DNA of 64,000 bases, from the NCBI RefSeq assembly GCF_006476045.1, contig NZ_SRZY01000023.1, forward strand, positions 372,001 to 436,000, read 5' to 3'. Position 1 is the stretch's first letter. Each line of letters begins with the position of its first letter. This DNA comes from Sphingobacterium lumbrici. Lineage in GTDB: Bacteria > Bacteroidota > Bacteroidia > Sphingobacteriales > Sphingobacteriaceae. Both the position numbers and the translations under genes were made by a program. Below are positions 45,803 through 56,074 of the stretch, piece after piece. The notes below the pieces were generated by a model. It did no database searches. It was given only the letters and a program-made list of their open reading frames with translations, and was not told the DNA's origin.

Positions 45803-46096
45803 TTATTTTTTGGCTTTATTTCCAGTTTTTACTTTTTCAACAAAAACTTTTGCCGGCTTAAAACTTGGAACGAAATGTTCAGGGATGATAATCGCTGTGT
45901 TTTTGGAAATATTACGTGCCGTTTTTTCAGCTCTCTTTTTTACTACAAAACTTCCAAAACCTCTAACATAAACATTTTCTCCTCCAATCATTGCATTTTT
46001 AACAACTTTGAAAAACGCCTCTACTGTCTCTTGAACGTCTACCTTCTCTAAACCTGTCTTGGTAGAGATTTCTGCAATAATTTCTGCTTTAGTCAT
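45803..46096 (-). CDS. HU/IHF-family DNA-binding protein
   Basis: 97 residues. MTKAEIIAEISTKTGLEKVD, EAFFKVVKNAMIGGENVYVR, GFGSFVVKKRAEKTARNISK and IIIPEHFVPSFKPAKVFVEK give the full HU fold with the DNA-binding arm. It shapes chromosomal DNA. It carries a basic tail (KVKTGNKAKK). A TACTTTTG box on the minus strand (46156-46149) lies about 55 bases upstream as probable promoter. Confidence 0.95.
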   Translation of the reverse strand: MTKAEIIAEISTKTGLEKVDVQETVEAFFKVVKNAMIGGENVYVRGFGSFVVKKRAEKTARNISKNTAIIIPEHFVPSFKPAKVFVEKVKTGNKAKK

Positions 46097-46306
46097 ATCT
46101 ATTATACTGTAATTATTTATTTCTCGCTCATCCCATCATTTGGGGTTGCAAAAGTATCTTTTTTAAATGAGCTTTAAAAATATTTTCTTGTATTTTTGAT
46201 ACTGAAAATTTTCATTTTCAAACATTTAACGTTTTAACTGATGCGCCGATCCCTCAAAAATGTCTGCAAAGTTACTATTATTTTACTGACTATCAAATAT
46301 TTATTA
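46097..46306 (-). promoter_or_regulatory. HU promoter region
   Basis: AT-rich spacer. TACTTTTG on the minus strand at 46156-46149 is a good TAnnTTTG box. Nothing else recognised. Confidence 0.5.
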
Positions 46307-46467
46307 CTATTTCACTTTAAAAATAGCAGCAATGTGACGTAAGCCGCGCTCTTCAGGCAAAGTAGAAATTACCAGGCGATTCAAGAGCGGACTTGTTGTG
46401 AACGGGAAGGGAAAGCTGGAAATCAACACATTGCTGTTCAATAAATAACGATGACACTGCAAATTTG
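46307..46467 (-). pseudogene. Possible C-terminal gene fragment
   Basis: Minus-strand reading gives about 50 residues of natural composition, LNSNVLISSFPFPFTTSPLL followed by NRLVISTLPEERGLRHIAAI and FKVK, then a stop at 46307-46309. There is no start; upstream it overlaps the end of the frameshifted outer membrane gene in another frame. The family is not recognised. It may be the tail of a deleted gene. Confidence 0.3.
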
Positions 46468-46470
46468 GCT

Positions 46471-46939
46471 TCAATACAAATGAAAATTCAAAGGGAGGTT
46501 TAAGCCGACAGAAAATGTAAGCCCATCGATCTTCTTAAAATTAGATTTCTGGTTGATATTAACGCCATATCCAACACCGATATCGACCAACGATGCCAAA
46601 CTTATACCCACCTTGGGTGTCACGGTATAGGGGGGTGATCTCTCCTTTAACAAAGGGCCAAACGCCGCGATCACTAAGATAATAGGTTAGCCCAAGTTCT
46701 GGCACTATAGTGGTACGATCCATCATCCAGGTAAAATTAGCTCCTCCGTCTATCTTGATATACTGGTATTCATTGGGCGCAAAAAGCCCCCAGCCTGAGA
46801 GCTTTAAAACGTTACCCCGTTGATATTGATAGCCAATCGATGGGCCCCATATCCACGAATTACCCCCAACACGTTCCTGGCCCTTCAGCGACACAGCATA
46901 GCACAATAAAACACAGCAAAATACTACGATCTTCTTCAT
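46471..46939 (-). pseudogene. Outer membrane beta-barrel-like protein with a frameshift at a C6 run
   Basis: Signal peptide (about 1-20, ending SLKGQ), then strands such as SWIWGPSIGYQYQRGNVLKL, QYIKIDGGANFTWMMDRTT and IVPELGLTYYLSDRG. The frame leaves the good sequence at about 46630, inside GATCACCCCCCTATACC. Dropping one C there continues smoothly into TVTPKVGISLASLVDIGVGY and DGLTFSVGLNLPLNFHLY. The joined protein has about 155 residues. Either the gene is broken, the C-run is a phase-variable switch, or the base is a sequencing error. It lies just downstream of the tricorn-like protease gene. Confidence 0.72.
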
Positions 46940-46940
46940 A

Positions 46941-49900
46941 TTACTTCAGTTCTTCTAATATCTCTTTCACGGCTCTTTCCAATTGCGGATCGCGATCGGT
47001 CAACCGATCGGCGACTGTATTCTTTACATAGATATCCGGAGCCACCCCTGTTTGCTCTAGATCTTGCCCATCTAGGGTATAACAACCCCACGCCGGCACT
47101 CTGTACATCGATCCGTCGACCAATCCCTTTGCAGAGGTGAATATGATCCAGCGATACGTCTCGGTGCCGATGACCTTGCCTAATTTTAATGCTTTAAATC
47201 CGGCTGCTGTCATCTCGGCATCGCTCAGCGACTGCTCGTTAATCAACAGGACAATGGGCTTGGATGCGGGTGCAAAATTACTTTGTGGCGCTCTTTTACC
47301 ATTTCTATACTGCCATTGCAGGTAAGGCCGTTGTGATAAGAATCGCAGCACCTCATCGTGTACATTGCCTCCGGTATTGTAACGTAAATCCAGGATAATA
47401 GCTTCCTTGTTATTTTCCTGCTCGGCCATATCCAACAAAAACTGGTTCAACTGATCGCCACTCATATTCTTCATATGTGAATAGGCAATGCGATTGTTGC
47501 CCCAGGAATCGACTTTGCTCCTATTCGATTTGATCCACTCATCGTACAACTGATCTTTTTGTGCGGTGGAGGATTGCGGACGGATGTTAACGATCACCTC
47601 TTTCCCCTGACGCGAAAAAGTCAGCGTCATCTCTTCCCTTAACGAGGGCTGTGCAAAATAATAGTCTCTATCCTGCGTAGCAGAAACCTTCTTACCGTTT
47701 ACAGCGACCAAAATATCACCTGCTTGGATGTCGACATCTTTACGGGAGGCCGGGCTGCGTTGGATAATCTGAGCGACTTGAAGCGGGTTCCCGGAATCAA
47801 ACGACACGCCGATTTCATTGGAAACCGTCGTAAAATCTTTGCGTTCTTCGGGACCGGCAGAATTGAAACCGAGATGTGAGGCATTCAGTTCTCCCAACAT
47901 ATCGTTGAGCAGAATACGCAGGTCGCTTCTGTTATTTACCTGAGGGAGATATGTTTCATATCTTTTTTTGACGGATGCCCAATCTACACCATGAAAATTG
48001 TCGTCATAAAAATTCTCTTCGATACCTGCCCAGGTTTCATAAAACATCTGTTTGAATTCACTTTGCAGATCCCGTTGAAATTTTTGCGCGATCTCTACTT
48101 TGTCTAATTTATTCGCCTCTATCGTATATTTATGGATTGCCCCTCGGCTCAATGCGTAGTATTTCCCGCCTACTTCAAGAAGATTGGATACCCCGCCATC
48201 AGCTACTTTCTCGGTCTTATTGGGGGTAAAGGGTTCCATGACGGTACGATAAAGTGCTGCACGCCCTTCGCCATGATTAGAAGAATAAAAGACATATGTC
48301 TTGTCCCCTTTTTTGTGGATCGTAGGGTTCCCCTGCGTCCCGAACGCTGGGCTTACCAAGGATATACGATCCAGCAGTCCCTGCGTATTGATCGTTACCA
48401 CCGATGAGGAGGCAGTACTCTTTTTCGCATCTGTGGTATCTTTCGTCGGTTTTTCTGTTTCTTTAAAGAGTTCGTCAAACTTGCTGATACGATAGTCTTC
48501 ATCGAAGTTATCCAGTGCCATCCGGTATATGCTCGAATTCTGCATACCTGTTGGGTACGATGGTTTCGTTCGGTTACTGGCAAAGTAAATATACTTTCCA
48601 TCAGGCGACCAGGTCGGTGATGTTTCTGAAACACCGGTATTGGTTAAATTGATCGTACTGTTGCTGGTAAGGTGATGCACAAAGATATCCTGTTCAAAGT
48701 TGCGATAGGCTGTAAACAGGATATAAGCACCATCTGGGGAGAACGAGGGGGAGGAATTCTGGAATGCCCAAATCTCATCTTTCACGATAGTGCTACTCTT
48801 AAAAGAGTTGAGATCCAATAGGCGCACTTCATCCCTACCGCTTAGATAAACGGCTTGATTGCGGCTGTTGTTCATTTCAAGATCTCTATTGTTGCGCAGA
48901 TCCTGCGTGAGCTGCTTGGGTTGTCCTTTTCCATCTGCACTGATCGTGAACCAATTGAGATATCCCTGATATGTCTGATTATATAATAAGGTCTTATTAT
49001 CCTTTAGCCACTTGACCTCCATAACGCGCTCGCCCTGACCGGGCATTTGCCGTACGAATTTTCCATCGATATCACTTACAAACAGTTCTCCTCTGGACAC
49101 AAAGGCCATTTTCTTTCCGTCAGGAGAAACATCAAGATTGCTGATATTTTCTTTTACGTCAAACTCCTGCTGCTTATCCAAGACCAGGTTGCGATTGAGT
49201 ACAATCTTGGGCTGTGTCGTCTTTTTTGATAACACATCATATATAAAGAGTTGATAATCCTTTTCGAAGACCACGCGCTCGCCATTGGCTGCCACAAAAG
49301 GCCTCTTTATGGAGGTTGAAAATGTAGTCAGCGCCGTTTTCTGACTTCCTACAAACGTATAGAGATTAAACTCATCATTTTCTTCATCGGAGGCAAAATA
49401 GATGCTGCCTTTACGATCTACACTGGCCCAAAAATCCTTACCCTCATAATCGGTATACTGCTTGAACGTATTATCCTTCGGATTGTAGGAAAGTATATCT
49501 GGATTGAAAGCTCCTTTATAACGTTTACGGTTAGCGGCACTGTAACTTTCCCACGAGTCGTTAAATAAGAGCTCTCCTGCCGGGGTCTCTACAACATTGT
49601 GAATGGTATTAAAGTAATGGGGAAATAATCGCTCGGCTGTACCTCCGCTCCGTGCGACTTTGTAACTACCAAATCTATTGTAGCGTGATGACGTGAAGTA
49701 GATTGACTTGCTATCCCAACTCCAGCTATCGACCTCATCTCCGGCGTCATGATAGGTGAGCTGCTTAATATCACCTCCTTCGAGTGGCATAACATAGACA
49801 TCCATATTACCGCTTTGATTGGATGAGAATACGAGCCACTTTCCATCTGGAGATATCCGCGGCGCTATTTCATTACCTGTCATGGCCGTGAGCCGGAATG

Positions 49901-50078
49901 CTGTACCCCCTTCTACGGGCACACGCCATAGATCGCCATCATAGCTAAAAACGATGGTATTGCCATCGGGACTTAGTGTGGGGTGTGATAAAAAAGATAA
50001 TGGAGACGGAGATTGCGCTTGTGTGAAAAACGTGCAGCCAATGGACATCCCCAACGCGCAGAGGAAAACTTTTATCAT
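46941..50078 (-). CDS. Tricorn-like S41 family protease with propellers and PDZ
   Basis: 1045 residues with a signal peptide. The first 550 residues are PD40/WD40-type propeller blades (HPTLSPDGNTIVFSYDGDLW, RISPDGKWLVFSSNQSGNMD, PTWSPDGKYIYFASNRTKP). A helical core domain follows, then a PDZ domain (AGDILVAVNGKKVSATQDRD). The S41 domain has AIILDLRYNTGGNV and the catalytic serine segment NEQSLSDAE at about 947-955. Tricorn proteases trim peptides. Secretion to the periplasm is likely from the signal peptide. Complete and of normal length. Confidence 0.93.
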   Translation of the reverse strand: MIKVFLCALGMSIGCTFFTQAQSPSPLSFLSHPTLSPDGNTIVFSYDGDLWRVPVEGGTAFRLTAMTGNEIAPRISPDGKWLVFSSNQSGNMDVYVMPLEGGDIKQLTYHDAGDEVDSWSWDSKSIYFTSSRYNRFGSYKVARSGGTAERLFPHYFNTIHNVVETPAGELLFNDSWESYSAANRKRYKGAFNPDILSYNPKDNTFKQYTDYEGKDFWASVDRKGSIYFASDEENDEFNLYTFVGSQKTALTTFSTSIKRPFVAANGERVVFEKDYQLFIYDVLSKKTTQPKIVLNRNLVLDKQQEFDVKENISNLDVSPDGKKMAFVSRGELFVSDIDGKFVRQMPGQGERVMEVKWLKDNKTLLYNQTYQGYLNWFTISADGKGQPKQLTQDLRNNRDLEMNNSRNQAVYLSGRDEVRLLDLNSFKSSTIVKDEIWAFQNSSPSFSPDGAYILFTAYRNFEQDIFVHHLTSNSTINLTNTGVSETSPTWSPDGKYIYFASNRTKPSYPTGMQNSSIYRMALDNFDEDYRISKFDELFKETEKPTKDTTDAKKSTASSSVVTINTQGLLDRISLVSPAFGTQGNPTIHKKGDKTYVFYSSNHGEGRAALYRTVMEPFTPNKTEKVADGGVSNLLEVGGKYYALSRGAIHKYTIEANKLDKVEIAQKFQRDLQSEFKQMFYETWAGIEENFYDDNFHGVDWASVKKRYETYLPQVNNRSDLRILLNDMLGELNASHLGFNSAGPEERKDFTTVSNEIGVSFDSGNPLQVAQIIQRSPASRKDVDIQAGDILVAVNGKKVSATQDRDYYFAQPSLREEMTLTFSRQGKEVIVNIRPQSSTAQKDQLYDEWIKSNRSKVDSWGNNRIAYSHMKNMSGDQLNQFLLDMAEQENNKEAIILDLRYNTGGNVHDEVLRFLSQRPYLQWQYRNGKRAPQSNFAPASKPIVLLINEQSLSDAEMTAAGFKALKLGKVIGTETYRWIIFTSAKGLVDGSMYRVPAWGCYTLDGQDLEQTGVAPDIYVKNTVADRLTDRDPQLERAVKEILEELK

Positions 50079-50374
50079 GATTACTGTGAGGTTACTGTAT
50101 ATTGTTTATTTCGTATAATACAAATTTAAAATACCTGCTGACTTTTTTATCATTATTAGTTATATTTCTCTGAAAAAGTAAACTACGTCGTCTGCAACGA
50201 GGAACAAGCCCCATGCACATCGAAGATAACCCCGTAGGGTTCTGCGAAGCAAAATCTAAAAACATGAATACGTAAAATGACATGACCCAGAATTAACGGT
50301 AAGGAAATAATCTGACCGTAAATGCGCTATTTTAATTTTAGGTTGCTTAGTTTTGCATTTGAAATTTCATCCCC

Positions 50375-51553
50375 ATGCCTAGTTTAAAATACTACGATCA
50401 ACCTGATCTTTTACAACATAAAAATAGAATCCGCATTGCTGTTTCACTTTTTTATTTTTGCCAAGGAATCGCATTTGCCTCTTGGGCGAGCCGTATCCCG
50501 ATCATTAAATCAAATCTACAGCTATCTGAAGGGGAACTCGGAACTATCCTATTAATGCTTCCGATCGGTCAACTGGTCACGATGCCTCTGTCGGGGAAAT
50601 TGGTTTCTAAATACGGTAGCCATCACCTCCTGCCTATTACTGCCATCATTTACAGTTGCATATTATGCCTGATCGGACTAGCGACCAATGCATGGCAATT
50701 AGGCGGTATACTGTTTCTGTTCGGCGTATTTGGTAATATGTGCAATATTTCAGTCAACACACAGGGGGTATTGGCAGAGGATATATTTAAAAAAACCATT
50801 ATGGCATCCTTCCATGGGGTATGGAGTATTGCCGGATTTACAGGCGCTCTGGTTGGCTTATTGACATTAAATCTAGGTCTCTCCACCCTCCAGCATTTTT
50901 TGATCATCCTAGGGTTAGTGACGCTAAGCACATTGATTAACAAAACATTTTTGGTTCCTCCAAAACAAAGCACAACGGAAAAGAAATCGGGCTCATTCAA
51001 ACCCGACCGTACCCTTATTTCATTGGGGGTAATCGGGTTTTGTAGCATGGCGACTGAAGGTGCCATGTTTGACTGGAGTGGTGTTTACTTTCACGATATC
51101 GTAGAAGCTCCTGAAAACCTCGTCATAGTAGGCTACGCTTCGTTTATGGTTATGATGGCATCGGGTAGATTTGTAGGCGACTTTGTGATCAATCGGATCG
51201 GACGCCAGCGAACACTTCAGATTAGTGGGATTCTAATGTTTTTAGGAATGATTATGTCGGTAGTATGGCCTAACTTCATCGTATGTACAGCGGCTTTTAT
51301 GCTTGTTGGCCTGGGCGTTGCATGTAATATTCCTACCGTTTATTCGATCACCGGAAAACACAAAACTATTCCATCCGGTGTAGCCCTCGCCATGGTATCG
51401 AGTATTAGTTACCTCGGCTTTCTGATGGGGCCACCATTAATTGGATATATCGCCGAACTCTTTAGCTTAAGATATTCCTATGGTATCTTTGCCTGCTTTG
51501 GTCTTTTATTATTTATTATAACCAGTAGGCTTAGGGTATTCAAAGAGAATTAA
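50375..51553 (+). CDS. MFS transporter (fucose permease-like)
   Basis: 392 residues with about 12 membrane segments. ISLFYFCQGIAFASWASRIP, LSEGELGTILLMLPIGQLVT and PLSGKLVSKYGSHHLLP give the first-half loop motif. The second half begins at RTLISLGVIGFCSMATEGAM and has GRFVGDFVINRIGRQRTL, the loop signature repeated. FDWSGVYFHDIVEAP resembles the permease group annotated near fucose transporters. Substrate unknown. Divergent from the protease gene. Confidence 0.9.
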   Translation: MPSLKYYDQPDLLQHKNRIRIAVSLFYFCQGIAFASWASRIPIIKSNLQLSEGELGTILLMLPIGQLVTMPLSGKLVSKYGSHHLLPITAIIYSCILCLIGLATNAWQLGGILFLFGVFGNMCNISVNTQGVLAEDIFKKTIMASFHGVWSIAGFTGALVGLLTLNLGLSTLQHFLIILGLVTLSTLINKTFLVPPKQSTTEKKSGSFKPDRTLISLGVIGFCSMATEGAMFDWSGVYFHDIVEAPENLVIVGYASFMVMMASGRFVGDFVINRIGRQRTLQISGILMFLGMIMSVVWPNFIVCTAAFMLVGLGVACNIPTVYSITGKHKTIPSGVALAMVSSISYLGFLMGPPLIGYIAELFSLRYSYGIFACFGLLLFIITSRLRVFKEN

Positions 51554-51588
51554 CAAAAGCTAATTTTCGGATGGATCTATAAAAACAG

Positions 51589-51622
51589 AAAAAGCGTTTA
51601 AGTTTTTCCTTAAACGCTTTTT
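51589..51622. terminator. Bidirectional terminator between MFS gene and sufD
   Basis: Stem AAAAAGCGTTTAAG / CTTAAACGCTTTTT around TTTTTC, with T-run on both sides of the converging genes. Confidence 0.9.
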
Positions 51623-51640
51623 TGCTAAAACTATATTAAA

Positions 51641-52948
51641 TTAATTTCTTTCCAATCCTTTTGCAACAAGATCTTCGACGTATTCACGTACTGCTTCATT
51701 AGAAAAACGGGAAGTGACATCAAATGCAAAGGCATGAACCAATAAAATTCGTGCGGATTCTTCACCAATACCACGAGCTCTTAAGTAAAACAACGCTTCA
51801 TCGTCAAACTGTCCCATTGTACAACCGTGTGAACATTTAACGTCATCTGCGAAGATCTCCAGCTGTGGTTTGGTATAGACTGTTGATTTATCGCCAATCA
51901 ACATGTTGTTGTTTTGCTGAAATGCGTTTGTCTTTTGGGCATCTTCGCGCACAAAAATCTTACCGTTAAAAACAGCTGTTGAAGAGTCCTGAGGAATGTT
52001 TTTGTACCATTCATATGACTCGCAATGCGGTTTCAGATGATCCACGATCGTGTGATTGTCTGCAAACTGACTATCTGCCAATAAATTGATACCATATAAA
52101 TGTGATTCTACATTTTCGGCATCAAGTCGTACATTGATATTATTACGTACAAACGAAACGCCGGGAAAAGTACAGTTATAATTATTATATAAACTGTATT
52201 GCTGCTGATGTACTTCGGTATGATTGATATAGCTCCCGGTATCAGCGGCTAACTGTAGATAATAATGTTGCACTTTTGCATTTTCCTCCAATATGATTTC
52301 GGTCACCTTATTATGGAGATTTTTTGCGGTATTGTCCAATGTTATGAAAGATTCGATAATCTCGACTTCTGCATTGGCCTCTACTACAAATAAATTACGC
52401 GTTTGGGAAAAGAACTCCGCACCTCCAGTCGCAACGTGTACAATCTGAATGGGTTTAGACACCACTTTATTCTTTCCGACGGACAGATAAATCCCCGATG
52501 TATATAAAGCTGTATTCAGCGCCACTAACACATTATCGGTTTTATCCGCATATTGTGCAAAATGGTTTTTAAATCCGTCTTCGTGAGCGGCATCTTCAAT
52601 TGATTTTACCGTAACGCCTATTTCGTCTTCCAAAGAAGAGAATGCCATCACATATTGACCATTGATCAACACGATACGGTGTGCATCCAGATTAGGAATG
52701 TCGGCTTTACTGAAATCAATATCGGCGATATCTACATCTTCGTTCAATAAGTAAGTCTTATTGACAAGATTTTGAATGTTTGTATATTTCCAATCTTCAT
52801 TCTTTACAGTTGGGAAACCTTCTTTCTCAAAACGATCAAATGCTTCTTGACGTATTGTTTTAAGCGTTGTAGGTTCGTTTGATACCTCCAATTCTTGAAA
52901 TGTCGATGTCAACTGTTGGAATAAAGAGTTTGCTACTAATGTACTCAT
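51641..52948 (-). CDS. sufD: Fe-S cluster assembly protein SufD
   Basis: 435 residues from the ATG at 52948 (MSTLVANSLFQ); the eight codons before it are spacer. Beta-helix scaffold partner of SufB: FEKEGFPTVKNEDWKYTNIQ, KVQHYYLQLAADTGSYINHT, and DDVKCSHGCTMGQFDDEALF with YLRARGIGEESARILLVHAF. It ends the sufBCD operon. No sufS or sufE follows; those must lie elsewhere. Confidence 0.96.
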   Translation of the reverse strand: MSTLVANSLFQQLTSTFQELEVSNEPTTLKTIRQEAFDRFEKEGFPTVKNEDWKYTNIQNLVNKTYLLNEDVDIADIDFSKADIPNLDAHRIVLINGQYVMAFSSLEDEIGVTVKSIEDAAHEDGFKNHFAQYADKTDNVLVALNTALYTSGIYLSVGKNKVVSKPIQIVHVATGGAEFFSQTRNLFVVEANAEVEIIESFITLDNTAKNLHNKVTEIILEENAKVQHYYLQLAADTGSYINHTEVHQQQYSLYNNYNCTFPGVSFVRNNINVRLDAENVESHLYGINLLADSQFADNHTIVDHLKPHCESYEWYKNIPQDSSTAVFNGKIFVREDAQKTNAFQQNNNMLIGDKSTVYTKPQLEIFADDVKCSHGCTMGQFDDEALFYLRARGIGEESARILLVHAFAFDVTSRFSNEAVREYVEDLVAKGLERN

Positions 52949-52999
52949 GTTTTTTATTATCAATCCGCTCATTACCTTAATTAATTATCGTAAAACCGA

Positions 53000-53758
53000 T
53001 TAGGCATTTTGCGCATCTAATTCTTTTAACCAGTCGTAACCTTTTTCTTCTAACTCTAATGCCAATTCTTTCGTACCCGTTTTTACGATACGCCCATCGT
53101 ATAATACATGTACAAAATCAGGAACGATATAATCCAATAGACGCTGGTAGTGTGTGATAACTACAAAAGCATTGTCTTTAGAGCGCAATTGGTTTACGCC
53201 TTTTGCGACAATACGTAAAGCATCAATATCCAATCCGGAATCGGTTTCATCCAAAATTGATAGTTTCGGATTCAACATCGCCAATTGAAATATTTCATTA
53301 CGCTTTTTCTCTCCTCCTGAAAAACCTTCATTCAAAGAGCGATTAGCTAAATTTGCCGAGAATTCGACTAGTTTTTGCCTCTCTTTTACCATTTGTAAGA
53401 ATTCTTTCGCTTCCATTGGAGGAAGCCCCTTGTATTCACGAATATCATTTACTGCTGTTCTCAGGAAGTTTATGTTCGAGACCCCCGGAATTTCCACAGG
53501 ATATTGGAATGCTAAAAACAACCCCTCCCGGGCACGATCTTCTGTGGAAAGATCCAACAAATCTACCCCATCCAATAAAGCTGTACCGGCTGTTACTTCA
53601 TACGAGTCACGACCTGCTAAAACATTGCCCAATGTACTTTTCCCAGCGCCGTTAGGCCCCATTATAGCGTGAACTTCTCCAGCTTTAACTTCTAAATTTA
53701 GTCCTTTTAATATCTGCTTGTCTTCAACAGACGCATGTAAATTCTTAATTGATAACAT
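53000..53758 (-). CDS. sufC: Fe-S assembly ATPase SufC
   Basis: 252 residues of an ABC ATPase. Walker A GPNGAGKSTL, signature FSGGEKKRNEI, Walker B LSILDETDSGLDIDAL, and SufC-type LRIVAKGVNQLRSKDNAFVV. Drives the SufBCD scaffold. It lies 51 bases from sufD and 70 from sufB in one operon. The spacer to sufB contains the low-complexity ATATTGAGTATTGAGATATG-type sequence seen elsewhere in the window. Confidence 0.97.
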   Translation of the reverse strand: MLSIKNLHASVEDKQILKGLNLEVKAGEVHAIMGPNGAGKSTLGNVLAGRDSYEVTAGTALLDGVDLLDLSTEDRAREGLFLAFQYPVEIPGVSNINFLRTAVNDIREYKGLPPMEAKEFLQMVKERQKLVEFSANLANRSLNEGFSGGEKKRNEIFQLAMLNPKLSILDETDSGLDIDALRIVAKGVNQLRSKDNAFVVITHYQRLLDYIVPDFVHVLYDGRIVKTGTKELALELEEKGYDWLKELDAQNA

Positions 53759-53828
53759 TTTTTTAATATTGAGTATTGAGATATGAGATATAAGATCTAC
53801 ACCCTCAATGTTTCATTCATTTTTTAAA

Positions 53829-55280
53829 CTAACCTACAGAACCTTCTAATGAAATTGCTAATAGTTTTTGTGCTTCTACCGCAAATTCCATTGGCAATTG
53901 ATTTAATACCTCTTTGGCATAACCATTTACGATTAATCCCACCGCTTTTTCTGAATCAATACCACGTTGATTCAAATAGAAAACCTGATCTTCCCCTATT
54001 TTGGAAGTTGTCGCTTCATGCTCCAATTTCGCTGATTTATTTTTACTTTCTATATACGGAAATGTATGTGCTCCACAACGATCTCCTATCAATAAAGAGT
54101 CACATTGGGTAAAATTACGCGCATTATCGGCGTTGGGGCCAATCTTTACTAACCCGCGGTAACTATTATGACTATTTCCTGCAGAGATTCCCTTAGAAAT
54201 AATTTTGGATTTCGTGTTTTTACCTAAGTGAATCATCTTCGTACCCGTATCTGCCAATTGCTTATTACGCGTCATTGCTACAGAATAAAATTCACCAACC
54301 GAATTGTCCCCTTTCAAAATGACTCCCGGATATTTCCAGGTAATCGCCGAACCTGTTTCAACCTGAGTCCAGGAAATCTTGGAATTGTCTCCTTTACATA
54401 TACCACGTTTGGTAACGAAGTTATAAATTCCACCCACTCCGTTTTTATCGCCTGGATACCAGTTTTGAACTGTTGAATATTTAATTTCGGCATCTCGCTG
54501 TGCAATCAATTCTACTACCGCAGCATGCAGTTGATTCTCGTCGCGCATTGGCGCGGTACAGCCTTCAAGATAGGACACATACGAACCTTCATCTGCAATA
54601 ATTAATGTCCGTTCAAATTGACCTGTATTCTGTGCATTGATACGGAAATAGGTAGATAACTCCATTGGACAATGAACACCTTTAGGGATATATACGAATG
54701 AACCATCGGAAAATACGGCAGAATTTAATGCTGCGTATACATTATCTGTTTGTGGAACTACTGTACCTAAATGCGCGCGCACTAAATCGGGGTGTTCTTG
54801 TACGGCTTCGCCAAATGAGCAAAAGATTACACCCTTTTCTTTTAATTTTTCACGAAAAGTAGTCTTTACTGAAACCGAATCAAATACAGCATCTACTGCA
54901 ACAACGCCTGCTAATATTTTCTGCTCGTCCAAAGGAATGCCTAATTTAGCAAATGTGGAAAGCAATTCGGGATCGACTTCATCTAAACTTTCTAACTGTT
55001 TTTTAGGCTTTGGAGCCGCATAATAAGATAGATCTTGAAAGTCAACTTCTGGATTATCAAAATTTTGCCATGCAGGCATTTTCATTGTTAAAAAATGACG
55101 AAAGGCTTTCAATCTCCATTCCAATAACCATTCGGGTTCATTTTTCTTTGCAGAAATCAAGCGAACAGTATCTTCATTCAATCCTCTTGGTGCAATATCC
55201 ATTTCAATATCGGTGGTAAAACCGTATTTATATTCCTCTTGCTCCAGCTCTTTCAGTAATTCGTCGTCTTTGGTACTCAT
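53829..55280 (-). CDS. sufB: Fe-S cluster assembly protein SufB
   Basis: 483 residues from the ATG at 55280, [20 protein letters not shown]; the frame is open 19 codons upstream but that part is leader. Scaffold that builds clusters: [59 protein letters not shown] and [24 protein letters not shown] end region with [20 protein letters not shown]. First gene of sufBCD, complete. Confidence 0.97.
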   Translation of the reverse strand: MSTKDDELLKELEQEEYKYGFTTDIEMDIAPRGLNEDTVRLISAKKNEPEWLLEWRLKAFRHFLTMKMPAWQNFDNPEVDFQDLSYYAAPKPKKQLESLDEVDPELLSTFAKLGIPLDEQKILAGVVAVDAVFDSVSVKTTFREKLKEKGVIFCSFGEAVQEHPDLVRAHLGTVVPQTDNVYAALNSAVFSDGSFVYIPKGVHCPMELSTYFRINAQNTGQFERTLIIADEGSYVSYLEGCTAPMRDENQLHAAVVELIAQRDAEIKYSTVQNWYPGDKNGVGGIYNFVTKRGICKGDNSKISWTQVETGSAITWKYPGVILKGDNSVGEFYSVAMTRNKQLADTGTKMIHLGKNTKSKIISKGISAGNSHNSYRGLVKIGPNADNARNFTQCDSLLIGDRCGAHTFPYIESKNKSAKLEHEATTSKIGEDQVFYLNQRGIDSEKAVGLIVNGYAKEVLNQLPMEFAVEAQKLLAISLEGSVG

Positions 55281-55334
55281 AACTCTTTCCCTTTTTATCT
55301 GATTTAGGCGATAACCTAACTCTATTTCGGACAA

Positions 55335-55342
55335 CAAAGTTA
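55335..55342 (-). promoter_or_regulatory. suf operon -7 box
   Basis: TAACTTTG on the minus strand, about 55 bases before the sufB ATG, fits TAnnTTTG. A TGTTTTA stretch about 20 bases upstream may act as -33. Confidence 0.55.
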
Positions 55343-55569
55343 CGACTTATCCCTCAATAAAACAGTATCCTTTAACGGCTTGGGGATGATTTTTGATGAA
55401 ATTTGTGATAAAAGTCATTTCTTCTAACGATAGACGCATTTCCACCTAATTTATTATGACATAAAAATGATGTAAAATAAATTAAATCTATTTAAAATAA
55501 ATAAAAAAATAGTTTTTAATGATATGATCTTTCAGCTTGTGAATACAAAGCATTTTATCTAAGTTTACA

Positions 55570-55577
55570 TACCTTTG
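55570..55577 (+). promoter_or_regulatory. -7 box of the Lrp-family gene
   Basis: TACCTTTG fits TAnnTTTG and ends 18 bases before the ATG at 55596. It overlaps a TTG at 55575, showing that this upstream start would not be transcribed intact. Confidence 0.6.
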
Positions 55578-55595
55578 ATAATATTACCGGACAAT

Positions 55596-56066
55596 ATGAC
55601 ATATCAACTCGATAAATTAGATTTAAAGATTTTACGGTTGCTGCAGGAAAATGGACGCATCACCAACCTTCAATTGGCCACGAATATTGGCCTTTCGCCA
55701 GCCCCTACCCTGGAGCGTGTGCGCAAATTGGAAAATGGCGGTTTTATAAAAAGCTACCACGCTTTTGTTGATGAAGAGATGTTGGGTCTGGGTATTAAAT
55801 CTTTTATTCAGATCTCTCTGGACTTTCATACGCACAATGCTATCCCCGAATTTGTTGAAGCTGTAAAATCTATCCCTGAAGTAACGGAATGTCACCATGT
55901 AACGGGTAATTGTGATTTTATCCTAAAAGTATATGTTAAAGACATCAAAGCGTACGAGACTGTTATCATGGAAAAAATTTCGAAAATACCTTTCGTAAAA
56001 ACCTTTCAGACCATGATGATTATGTCTACATCCAAGAAAGAACCCATTATCCCACTAGAATATTAG
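55596..56066 (+). CDS. Lrp/AsnC-family transcriptional regulator
   Basis: 156 residues from the ATG at 55596. Winged helix at the start: YQLDKLDLKILRLLQENGRI, TNLQLATNIGLSPAPTLERV and RKLENGGFIKSY. C-terminal RAM domain with ITECHHVTGNCDFILKVYVK-type ligand fold (VTECHHVTGNCDFILKVYV) and a last strand FQTMMIMSTSK. Senses amino acids. Divergent from sufB; target unknown. It may be co-transcribed with the following gene, 8 bases away. Confidence 0.93.
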   Translation: MTYQLDKLDLKILRLLQENGRITNLQLATNIGLSPAPTLERVRKLENGGFIKSYHAFVDEEMLGLGIKSFIQISLDFHTHNAIPEFVEAVKSIPEVTECHHVTGNCDFILKVYVKDIKAYETVIMEKISKIPFVKTFQTMMIMSTSKKEPIIPLEY

Positions 56067-56074
56067 CCCCTCCT

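Noticed and set aside
53760..53828. Possible small gene in the sufB-sufC spacer
   Set aside because: Low-complexity ATATTGAGTATTGAG-type spacer without a coding pattern.
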